This document shows positions 1-5,446 of a stretch of DNA of 5,446 bases, one piece after another; the first letter of the stretch is position 1, and each line of letters begins with the position of its first letter. Location: the NCBI GenBank assembly GCA_002344525.1, contig DDTJ01000007.1, positions 1-5,446 of the forward strand, read 5' to 3'. The stretch comes from Akkermansiaceae bacterium UBA2367. Its GTDB lineage: Bacteria; Verrucomicrobiota; Verrucomicrobiia; Verrucomicrobiales; DEV007. A program made the translations under genes and the position numbers. The notes beneath the pieces are model-generated. The model was not told where the DNA came from. It searched no databases and worked only from the letters and a program-made list of their open reading frames with translations.

Positions 1-17
1 ATTTTGAAAGCGATTTG

Positions 18-59
18 GAATAAGGAGCAACGAGTATGGAGTAACGAGTATGGAGTAAG
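18..59. repeat. Tandem heptamer repeat, six units
   Basis: Six consecutive 7-base units read GAATAAG, GAGCAAC, GAGTATG, GAGTAAC, GAGTATG and GAGTAAG, giving a consensus of GAGTAWS. Units 2-3 and 4-5 also form a 14-base higher-order repeat. The array starts five bases beyond the tdh stop codon, so it lies in the 3' flank of that gene. No gene is visible in the 63 bases at this end. The short unit and intergenic position suggest a slippage-prone microsatellite-like spacer. A role in transcript ends or protein binding is possible, but the sequence does not show one. Confidence 0.85.
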
Positions 60-63
60 AGAT

Positions 64-1089
64 TCACCCCCACTCCAAAATCACTTTCCCCGACAAGCCG
101 CTTTTCATCACCTCGAACCCTTTCTCGAACTCGGTATAATGAAACCGATGTGTGATCACCGGCCGGATATCCAGCCCGCCCTGTAGCATCACCGTCATCT
201 TGTACCAGGTCTCATACATCCGCCGTCCATAGATCCCCGAGATCGTCAGCATGTTGAAGACGACCGTGTTCCAGTCGATCGCGATCTCCTCCGAGGGAAT
301 CCCCAGCATCGCGACCTTGCCGCCGTGGCAGAGATTCTCCAGCATCTCGCGGAAGGCCGACGTATTTCCCGACATCTCCAGCCCCACGTCGAAGCCTTCG
401 GACATGCCCAGCTCCCGCTGCACCTCGGCGAGGCGTTCGTGCCGCACATCCACGACGCGGGTCGCGCCGAGGGTCTTCGCCAGCTCCAGCCGCCACGGAT
501 TCACATCCGTGACCACGACGTGCCGCGCCCCCGCATAGCGGCAGATCGCCGCCGCCATGCAGCCGATGGGGCCGGCCCCGGTGATGAGCACATCCTCGCC
601 GAGAATGTCGAAGGTCAGGGCGGTGTGGACCGCGTTGCCGAAGGGGTCGAAGATCGCGGCGAGGTCGCGGTCGATGTCGTCGGCGTGATGCCAGACGTTC
701 GCCATGGGCAGGGCGATGTATTCGGCGAAGGCCCCCGGGCGGTTCACCCCGATGCCCTTCGTGTCCTTGCAGAGATGGCGGCGACCCGCCATGCAGTTGC
801 GGCAGCGCCCGCAGACGACATGCCCCTCGCCGCTGACGATCTCGCCGGGGCGGAAGTCGGAGACGTTCGATCCCACCGCGACGATCTCGCCGACGAACTC
901 GTGCCCCACCACGAGCGGGACCGGCACCGTCTTTCGCGCCCAGGCGTCCCAGTTGTGGATGTGGACGTCCGTGCCGCAGATGCCGGTGCGGTCGACCTTG
1001 ATGAGGACATCGTTGATGCCGATTTCCGGTTCCGGCACGTCCTCGAGCCAGAGTCCGGGGGCGTCGTGGGTTTTGACAAGGGCTTTCAT
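64..1089 (-). CDS. tdh: L-threonine 3-dehydrogenase (zinc-dependent, NAD+)
   Basis: This cytoplasmic enzyme oxidises L-threonine with NAD+ to 2-amino-3-ketobutyrate, which Kbl then splits to glycine and acetyl-CoA. The protein has 341 residues, the same length as E. coli Tdh, and looks alike from end to end as I recall that sequence. It is a medium-chain zinc dehydrogenase. Cys38 (ICGTDVH), His63 and Glu64 (VGHEF) form the catalytic zinc site. Cys93, Cys96, Cys99 and Cys107 form the structural zinc lobe. The Rossmann loop GAGPIG is at 171-176, and Asp195 in VTDVN fits NAD+ preference. His90, the residue tied to threonine specificity in E. coli, is present. The ATG start gives the family's MKAL opening; no Shine-Dalgarno is visible. 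It lies 67 bases downstream of the antitoxin gene on the same strand. kbl, its common partner, is not in the window and does not follow within the 63 bases beyond the stop. Confidence 0.96.
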   Translation of the reverse strand: MKALVKTHDAPGLWLEDVPEPEIGINDVLIKVDRTGICGTDVHIHNWDAWARKTVPVPLVVGHEFVGEIVAVGSNVSDFRPGEIVSGEGHVVCGRCRNCMAGRRHLCKDTKGIGVNRPGAFAEYIALPMANVWHHADDIDRDLAAIFDPFGNAVHTALTFDILGEDVLITGAGPIGCMAAAICRYAGARHVVVTDVNPWRLELAKTLGATRVVDVRHERLAEVQRELGMSEGFDVGLEMSGNTSAFREMLENLCHGGKVAMLGIPSEEIAIDWNTVVFNMLTISGIYGRRMYETWYKMTVMLQGGLDIRPVITHRFHYTEFEKGFEVMKSGLSGKVILEWG

Positions 1090-1096
1090 CGCCCGG

Positions 1097-1126
1097 ACTC
1101 TGCCACAGGACAGGAGCCGGGGTCGA
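1097..1126 (-). promoter_or_regulatory. Weak candidate promoter for tdh
   Basis: On the minus strand, TCGACC (1121-1126) and CAGAGT (1097-1102) are separated by 18 bases, and CAGAGT ends 7 bases before the tdh ATG. The match to sigma-70 boxes is poor. The geometry does mirror the better candidate in front of the hydrolase gene at 1866, and tdh likewise has no visible Shine-Dalgarno. If real, tdh would be transcribed separately from higBA, with a leaderless mRNA. This is a low-confidence inference. Confidence 0.2.
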
Positions 1127-1156
1127 GGGCGGAGTTTGTCATAAGCGCAAATCCGC

Positions 1157-1456
1157 TCAGGCGGGCACCGCTTGCGCCACAGGCTGAATCTCGCGCCGGA
1201 TCGCTTCGCCCTTGTCCGTCTCGGCCCGGCTCAGATCGTATTCGGCATGAAGCCGGATCAGCAGACCGGCGGGAATGCCCAAATACCGTTGGAGGCGCAG
1301 CGCCGTGTCGGCGGAGACGCCCTTCCGGCCCGCAAAGATGTCGCTCAGCCGGCTGCGGGGAATGGCCATGTCGCGGGCGGCCCGGGCCGCCGGGATGCTG
1401 CGGGCCTCCAGTTCGTCATGGATCAATCCGGCGGCCGGGTTGGTACGGAGTTTCAT
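1157..1456 (-). CDS. higA: HigA-family antitoxin (XRE helix-turn-helix)
   Basis: This 99-residue DNA-binding antitoxin belongs to the HigA/VapI group, which neutralises a HigB ribonuclease and represses its own operon. The opening (RTNPAAGLIHDELEA) matches the family's 'HPGEILxEEFL' start. The helix-turn-helix spans roughly residues 22-45, with recognition-helix residues PRSRLSDIFAGRKGVS. It is followed by the hallmark SADTALRLQRYLG (48-60) and LHAEYDL (69-75). The common 'FWLNLQ' segment reads LLIRLH here, so its usual Trp is lost. The ATG start lies 4 bases past the end of the full-length higB frame, the toxin-first order typical of higBA. No Shine-Dalgarno is seen, so translation is probably coupled to higB. 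With higB interrupted, this may now be a solitary antitoxin or regulator. The family call is firm; activity is unknown. Confidence 0.9.
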   Translation of the reverse strand: MKLRTNPAAGLIHDELEARSIPAARAARDMAIPRSRLSDIFAGRKGVSADTALRLQRYLGIPAGLLIRLHAEYDLSRAETDKGEAIRREIQPVAQAVPA

Positions 1457-1460
1457 GGGA

Positions 1461-1739
1461 TCAATGGGTGTCTTCGATGCGGACCAAGGCCACGTCGTTC
1501 ATTTCGTCGTTGAACCATTCGAAAGTGATTCGCTACTTCGAGTTCCGGGAATTGGCGTCGATGGAATATTTGCCGGAGCCATGGAGCTTGTGATAGTGGA
1601 GCGAATGAAGGGCCATGAGATCTTTCTCCGTCGCGTGCTCCAAGACCAGGAGACGCTCCTGCGCCTTCTCGACCCTGAGCCCCCCGAATCGCCGCGCCTC
1701 TTTCCTGTCGAGTTCCTCGCCATGGAAACTCTTGATCAT
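1461..1739 (-). pseudogene. higB: HigB-family toxin interrupted by an in-frame amber codon
   Basis: The frame starts at ATG 1739 with MIKSF, the normal opening of HigB (RelE/ParE-fold) ribosome-dependent mRNA interferases. A purine-rich GAGAAAG lies just upstream. It runs 68 codons through HYHKLHG and GKYSIDANSRNSK to a TAG at 1533-1535. The same frame then continues without any shift as RITFEW to a final IEDTH before TGA at 1461-1463. Counting the TAG as a residue gives 92, the classic HigB length, and D90-T91-H92 sits where characterised HigB has the catalytic Asp-Tyr-His. The TAG occupies the Trp position of the family's W-R-I motif and is one transition from TGG. A protein ending at the TAG lacks the last strands and the catalytic C-terminus, so it should be inactive. 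A sequencing error or suppression of the amber codon remains possible. An in-frame upstream ATG (1781) would add 14 unconserved residues and is not preferred. Confidence 0.82.
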
Positions 1740-1829
1740 CGCTTTCTCAGGCGGCTGTAACCAAAAAAGAGAACGGAGCAAATCGAATTCTTCCGTATCG
1801 CCTGTCGCGTGTTCGCGCTCGCTTTTCGC

Positions 1830-1859
1830 TTGAGTTCAGCCGCCACTCTCCGCTATCCT
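1830..1859 (+). promoter_or_regulatory. Candidate promoter for the hydrolase gene, leaderless geometry
   Basis: TTGAGT (1830-1835) and TATCCT (1854-1859) each match four of six sigma-70 consensus bases and are 18 bases apart. The -10-like box ends only 6 bases before the ATG at 1866, so the predicted transcription start falls on or within a base or two of the start codon. That fits the lack of a Shine-Dalgarno before this gene. It lies in the 126-base region (1740-1865) that separates the divergent higB and hydrolase genes. I see no other strong signal or operator in that region. Confidence 0.4.
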
Positions 1860-1865
1860 CACGGC

Positions 1866-3986
1866 ATGAACCCGCGCTCTGCCTTCGCCGCCCTGCTCCT
1901 CGGCGGCGTCCTGCCCCTGCCCGCCGCCGACTACGCCGCCATCCCCACCGAACCGATGGAAGGAGACCGCATCCTCAACGAGTACTTCGCCCGCGAAACC
2001 CGTCGCATCGCCTCGCGGAGCGTCGGTTTCATCGAGAACACGACCGATTGGCCCCGTGCCCAAGCCGACCTGCGCCGCCAGCTCTTCGAGATGCTCGGTC
2101 TTCAGCCGCTCCCGGCCCGGTCCGACCTGAAGGCGGAGGTCACCGGCATGGTCGAGCGCGACGGGGTGATCGTGGAAAAGATCGTCTTCCAGTCCCGCCC
2201 CGGCCTCTACGTCACCGCGAACTTCCACCGGCCCGCGAAGCAGGATGGACCGCTGCCCACGATCCTCTACGTCTGCGGGCACGGCGGCTCGAAGATCGAC
2301 GGGGTCAGCTACGGGACCAAGGCCACCTACCAGCACCACGGCACTTGGTTCGCGAAGAACGGCTACACCTGCCTCATCCTCGACACCCTCCAGCTCGGCG
2401 AGATCGAGGGCAAGCACCACGGCACCCACAACCTCGACCGCTGGTGGTGGAACTCGCGCGGCTACACCCCCGCCGGAGTCGAGGCTTGGAATGGCATCCG
2501 CGCCCTCGACTACCTTGAGACCCGGCCCGAGGTGGACAAGACGAAATTCGGCGTCACGGGCCGCTCCGGCGGCGGGGCCTACACGCTGTGGGTCGCCGCC
2601 CTCGACGAGCGCATCCAAGCCGCCGCCCCGGTCGCGGGGATCACCTCGATGCACAACCACGTCGTCGATGGCTGCGTCGAGGGGCATTGCGACTGCATGT
2701 TCATGGTCAACACCTATCGATGGGATTTCCCGCTCGCCACGGCATTGATCGCACCCCGTCCCCTGATGATCTTGAACACGGACAAGGACCCCATCTTTCC
2801 CCTCGACGGGGTCGTCGACGTCTACCAGAAGACTCGCAAGGTCTACGAGGCGATGGGTGCCCTCGACAAGATCGGCGTCGCCTTCTACGAGGGGGGCCAC
2901 CTCGACACCCAGCCGCTCCGCGTGCCGGCCTTCCACTGGTTCGAGCGGCATTTGAAGGGCGGCGACATCCGCGACGAACTCGCCGACACCACTGCGCCGA
3001 AGATCTTCGAACCCGCCGAATTGAAGGTGCTCGCCGAAATTCCTGGCAACGAGCGCAACACCTTCATCGACGATTACTTCACCCGTCGTGCTCCCGAGAA
3101 CCCCGCCCTGCCCGAGACCAAGGAGGACTGGGAGGCGGAGAAGTCGCTAATCCTCTCCCGGCTCCAATCGCGCGTCTTTCGGGCTTGGCCGACGACGAGC
3201 GAGGATATGAAGCTCGCCGGGGACTTCCGCGAGGAGAAGGATGGTATCGCCTTTTCGAAATGGAGCTTCGACAGCCAGAACGGCGTGCGCTTGCCCCTCT
3301 ACTTCGCCCATCCCGCCGGCGTCGCCCCGGCCGACCTCGATCTGATCGTCCTCAACGCCCTCGATGAGGAGGGCTGGGAATCGCTCCTCTCGCTCTACGG
3401 CAAGGTCTTCCCTGCGGCCTTTCCCGGCGCGACCCTGCCCGAACCGGATGCGGAGGCCTACGAGGCCGAGAAACGGATGCATACCCAGCGGAAATGGGGC
3501 ATGGCCTACCTGCCGCCTCGCGGGATCGGCCCCACCGCCTGGACCCCGGACGAGAAGGAGCGCACCCACATCCGCCGCCGTTTCGCCCTGCTCGGCCAGA
3601 CCCTCGACTCGATGCGGATCTGGGACATCCGGCGCGGCGTCCAGGCGTTGCGCACGGTCGAGGACGCGGCGAAGCCGAAGCTCTGGTTCCAAGCCTCCGG
3701 CGTGATGGCGGGGAACGCGCTATACGCCTCGCTCTTCGAGCCGGACATCCACCGCCTTGACCTCCACGAGCCGCCCGCGAGCCACATGGAGGGGCCGGAG
3801 CTCTTGAACGTCCTCCGTTTCACCGACCTACCCCAGATCGCGGCAGTCGCGGGCGAGCGTAGCCAGTTGCGCCTCTACACCGCCGATGCGGAGAAATGGA
3901 ACTACCTGACCGGCTTCGCCAAAAAATTCGAATGGCCCGAGACGCAGGTGCAGATCCGCGAGTCGGTTCCCGGGGCGGAGGAATGA
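1866..3986 (+). CDS. Exported tandem alpha/beta hydrolase, acetyl-xylan-esterase-like
   Basis: This 706-residue protein is probably exported and hydrolyses an ester; the substrate is unknown. Residues 1-21 look like a signal peptide: Arg4, a hydrophobic core rich in Ala and Leu, and a cut near PAA. Domain 1 (about 90-365) is an alpha/beta hydrolase. It has an oxyanion-type CGHGG at 137-141, nucleophile Ser234 in GRSGG, an acid at Asp306 or Asp308 (NTDKD) and His345 in EGGH. A Cys cluster, GCVEGHCDC (269-277), holds three of the protein's five cysteines. Domain 2 (about 455-690) resembles a second hydrolase fold, but its elbow reads GVMAG (612-616), with Met614 in place of Ser. ATG 1866 is chosen because it opens the signal peptide; a GTG at 1809 is in frame but would bury it. 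No Shine-Dalgarno is visible. The large two-domain form resembles esterase-like hydrolases common in Planctomycetes and Verrucomicrobia. Acetyl-xylan esterase is the usual label and is not proven. Confidence 0.85.
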   Translation: MNPRSAFAALLLGGVLPLPAADYAAIPTEPMEGDRILNEYFARETRRIASRSVGFIENTTDWPRAQADLRRQLFEMLGLQPLPARSDLKAEVTGMVERDGVIVEKIVFQSRPGLYVTANFHRPAKQDGPLPTILYVCGHGGSKIDGVSYGTKATYQHHGTWFAKNGYTCLILDTLQLGEIEGKHHGTHNLDRWWWNSRGYTPAGVEAWNGIRALDYLETRPEVDKTKFGVTGRSGGGAYTLWVAALDERIQAAAPVAGITSMHNHVVDGCVEGHCDCMFMVNTYRWDFPLATALIAPRPLMILNTDKDPIFPLDGVVDVYQKTRKVYEAMGALDKIGVAFYEGGHLDTQPLRVPAFHWFERHLKGGDIRDELADTTAPKIFEPAELKVLAEIPGNERNTFIDDYFTRRAPENPALPETKEDWEAEKSLILSRLQSRVFRAWPTTSEDMKLAGDFREEKDGIAFSKWSFDSQNGVRLPLYFAHPAGVAPADLDLIVLNALDEEGWESLLSLYGKVFPAAFPGATLPEPDAEAYEAEKRMHTQRKWGMAYLPPRGIGPTAWTPDEKERTHIRRRFALLGQTLDSMRIWDIRRGVQALRTVEDAAKPKLWFQASGVMAGNALYASLFEPDIHRLDLHEPPASHMEGPELLNVLRFTDLPQIAAVAGERSQLRLYTADAEKWNYLTGFAKKFEWPETQVQIRESVPGAEE

Positions 3987-3988
3987 TA

Positions 3989-4132
3989 GGGGGAAATCCG
4001 AAGCTCGAAACCCGAAATCCGACTGCTGATTGGCGCAGATCCGCGCTGATCTTCCCAAACTTGGAAAGATCAGCGGTCGCCGGAGGCCGCCGGTTCAGGT
4101 TCGGATTTCGAGCTTCGGATTTCGGATTCCCC
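3989..4132. repeat. Nested inverted-repeat element between convergent genes
   Basis: Nearly the whole gap between the two convergent genes is symmetric. An 18-base arm starting GAAATCCGAAG (3993-4010) recurs as its exact reverse complement at 4106-4123. Outside it, GGGG (3989-3992) can pair with CCCC (4129-4132) across a bulge. Words of the CGAAATCCGA type recur within each arm: at 3993-4002 and 4013-4022 on the left, and inverted at 4100-4110 and 4114-4124 on the right, the latter pair being 14 bases apart. The inner hairpin (4044-4075) sits between the arms. The form recalls REP- or MITE-like intergenic palindromes; no transposase or target duplication is seen. Confidence 0.8.
4044..4075. 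terminator. Long hairpin, likely bidirectional terminator
   Basis: The two 15-base arms CGCTGATCTTCCCAA (4044-4058) and TTGGAAAGATCAGCG (4061-4075) are reverse complements with one mismatch, separated by two bases, so the real loop would open to about six. It lies between the stops of two convergent genes and is symmetric, so it could act on both transcripts. There is no U-tract on either side, so it is not a textbook intrinsic terminator. It may instead shield 3' ends or be part of the larger repeat element. Confidence 0.55.
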
Positions 4133-4135
4133 TCC

Positions 4136-5392
4136 TCACGAGGAAAGCGCTGCCGTGGCCGGTCGGGCGTCTCGGCGGCTGAAATCGGCGAGACGCCAGA
4201 GTGTGCGAGGGGCGGCTGCGGTGTCGTCTTCCTCCACCTCGTCGCGGGGCGGGACTAGGGGCAGGGTGAAGACGATGGCGTTGCGCCCGTCGGCGGTTCG
4301 CTCCGCGCGAATCGCGCCGCCATGGTGGAAGACGGTGAGGTAGCAGGCCATCAGGTTCGTGCCGAGTTCCTCGGGTTTGTCCGGTCGGACGTAGAAGGGG
4401 TCGAAGAGCCGCGCGAGATCCTCCTCGGGCAGGGGGAGACCGCTGTCGATGAAGACGGTTTCGATCGCTTTTCCGCCGTCGGCGGGGGAGAGGCTCACCT
4501 CGATCTCGCCGCCGCACTTCAGGGTGGAGCGCGATTCCTCGAACAGGAAGCGAACCATTTGGGCGAGCCTCGGCGCGTCGCCTGTCAGGGGCGGCAGGTC
4601 GGGCGGGGAGATGACGCGGAAGCGGATGTCGGGCCGCCCTTCGAGGACCAGTCTGCCGGCCTCACGCAGGGTCGCCGCGAGGTCGATGCCTTCGCTGAGG
4701 TGGAGGTCGCCCATCCTCGTGCCTTCGGAGAGATTGCTCAGGATGGAGGTCATCCGGTCGATCTGGCCACCGACCTCGGTATGGAATTCTCCCCAGAAGG
4801 CGGCATCTTTGAGTTCCCCCTCAATCTCCTCCGCGAGCTGGTAGGGAAGCAGGTCATGGAAGGTGCGCATCACCGTGAGGGCGTTGCGGAGGTGGTGGTT
4901 CAAGCCGGCGGAGAGGATGCCGATGCTTGCCGCCTTGTCGGCCATGAGGAGTTGCTCGAAAGCCCCGGATTTTTCGCGAAGGAGCTTTTCGCGCTCGCGT
5001 TCGAGGCGGAAATGCCCGAGGGCCTTTGAGAGCCGGTGCTCGAAGTCGCTGGGATCCCAGGGTTTCGTGAGGTAGGAGTAGAGGAGTCCGTCGTTGAGGG
5101 CGTCCACGGCAGTGTCGAGGTCGGAGAAGGCCGTGACGAGGAAGCGCAGGGGTTTCGGATCGACCTCGCGGAGGCGGGCGAGGAGGGAAAGGCCCGATTC
5201 GCCCGGCATATGTTTATCGCTCACCACGACGCCGATGCGTTCGTGGTGCTCGCGAAAGATGGCGTGGCCCTCCGTCGGGCTGCTGGCGATATAGATGGGG
5301 GCGAGGGTGCCGAAGATCGCCTCGAAGTATTTCAACGACTTGATCTCGTCGTCGATGTAGAGGATGCCGTAGTCGGCTGGGCTGGCTTTCAT
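4136..5392 (-). CDS. Response-regulator receiver fused to a divergent histidine kinase
   Basis: This 418-residue soluble signalling protein has no signal peptide or membrane segment. Residues 8-125 form a receiver domain: acidic pocket Asp14-Asp15-Glu16, phosphoacceptor Asp59 in VVSDKHMPG, Thr87 in LVTAFS, and Lys110 in LTKPW. A charged helix (about 128-160, LEREREKLLREK) links to an H-box, AGLNHHLRNAL, with predicted phospho-His166. The ATP-binding region (about 265-380) is recognisable from IDSG (G1, Asp316), LFDPF (F-box, 329-333) and LGTNLMA (G2). It is degenerate: the N-box Asn positions are Phe282 and Glu286, and glycines in G1 and G2 are replaced. The tail (about 384-418) is acidic, then Arg/Ala-rich. 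The start follows no Shine-Dalgarno but overlaps a possible upstream stop as ATGA, suggesting coupling. The receiver-first order suggests that an upstream kinase controls this protein. Whether it autophosphorylates is open. Confidence 0.88.
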   Translation of the reverse strand: MKASPADYGILYIDDEIKSLKYFEAIFGTLAPIYIASSPTEGHAIFREHHERIGVVVSDKHMPGESGLSLLARLREVDPKPLRFLVTAFSDLDTAVDALNDGLLYSYLTKPWDPSDFEHRLSKALGHFRLEREREKLLREKSGAFEQLLMADKAASIGILSAGLNHHLRNALTVMRTFHDLLPYQLAEEIEGELKDAAFWGEFHTEVGGQIDRMTSILSNLSEGTRMGDLHLSEGIDLAATLREAGRLVLEGRPDIRFRVISPPDLPPLTGDAPRLAQMVRFLFEESRSTLKCGGEIEVSLSPADGGKAIETVFIDSGLPLPEEDLARLFDPFYVRPDKPEELGTNLMACYLTVFHHGGAIRAERTADGRNAIVFTLPLVPPRDEVEEDDTAAAPRTLWRLADFSRRDARPATAALSS

Positions 5393-5446
5393 GGGACGGG
5401 GGAGGGGACGGCGGGATGGAGTGCAGGTCGCGGTCCGGCGGAGGAG
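5389..5446 (-). CDS. Possible C-terminal end of an upstream operon gene (partial)
   Basis: A minus-strand frame is open from the window edge to a TGA at 5389-5391 that overlaps the kinase ATG (5390-5392) as ATGA, the arrangement of translationally coupled genes. The visible tail is 18 residues, Pro- and Ala-rich, ending AVPSPVP. Support is positional: the kinase start lacks a Shine-Dalgarno and coupling would explain its translation. All three minus frames are open over this short stretch, so an open frame proves little. The product cannot be identified. Confidence 0.25.
   Translation of the reverse strand, partial: SSAGPRPALHPAVPSPVP

Noticed and set aside
4..186. 60-codon plus-strand frame at the left edge
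   Set aside because: It runs through the heptamer array and antisense into the conserved tdh C-terminus, with no ribosome site or family signal.
325..1593. Long plus-strand open frame (422 codons) opposite tdh and higBA
   Set aside because: It is antisense to clearly recognisable tdh and higA and has a biased, family-less translation. It is a high-GC shadow frame.
1754..1781. Possible minus-strand promoter for higBA (TTGCTC, 16-base gap, TACAGC)
   Set aside because: The -10-like box matches only three of six consensus bases and alternative registers are equally good. No operator palindrome supports it.
1809..1866. GTG at 1809 as start of the hydrolase
   Set aside because: It would put 19 unconserved residues before the signal peptide that begins cleanly at the 1866 ATG, and it lies upstream of the best promoter candidate.
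1836..2951. Long minus-strand open frame (371 codons) opposite the hydrolase
   Set aside because: It mirrors the codon pattern of the hydrolase, has no recognisable motif, and would overlap the catalytic domain and the divergent promoter region.
4322..5029. Plus-strand open frame (235 codons) opposite the kinase
   Set aside because: It is the reverse of the kinase coding strand in GC-rich DNA and has no domain features.

Overview
The window is a GC-rich bacterial chromosome segment with five genes or gene remnants, plus a possible gene end at the right edge. The taxon cannot be fixed from this sequence. A large secreted two-domain alpha/beta hydrolase, a missing Shine-Dalgarno at most starts, and intergenic repeats built from 'CGAAATCCGA'-type words all suggest the Planctomycetes-Verrucomicrobia side of the tree, and I lean towards Verrucomicrobia. 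This is an inference.

Layout. A six-unit heptamer repeat (18-59) lies just past the stop of a complete L-threonine 3-dehydrogenase gene (tdh, minus strand, 64-1089). Upstream on the same strand is a higBA-type toxin-antitoxin pair: an intact HigA-like antitoxin (1157-1456) and a HigB-like toxin (1461-1739). The toxin frame is broken by one in-frame amber codon where the family normally has the Trp of its W-R-I motif. A divergent intergenic region of about 126 bases (1740-1865) then leads to a plus-strand gene for a 706-residue exported hydrolase (1866-3986). Its putative promoter is placed so that the mRNA would be leaderless. The hydrolase gene converges on a minus-strand gene (4136-5392) for a response-regulator/histidine-kinase protein. 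The roughly 150 bases between them are almost entirely a nested inverted repeat that probably ends transcription from both sides. At the right edge the kinase start overlaps, in ATGA fashion, a frame that could be the tail of an upstream operon partner.

How the genes relate. No single pathway links them. Tdh is housekeeping amino-acid catabolism, and its usual partner kbl is not in view. The toxin-antitoxin pair looks like a decaying accessory module in a slightly more AT-rich patch. The hydrolase probably acts on extracytoplasmic ester substrates. The receiver/kinase protein is a cytoplasmic signalling component with an unusually degenerate ATP-binding region.

I found no convincing undescribed multi-gene system. 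The points most worth a second look are the amber-interrupted higB, the Met-for-Ser 'dead' second hydrolase domain, the degenerate kinase boxes, the nested palindrome and the heptamer array.
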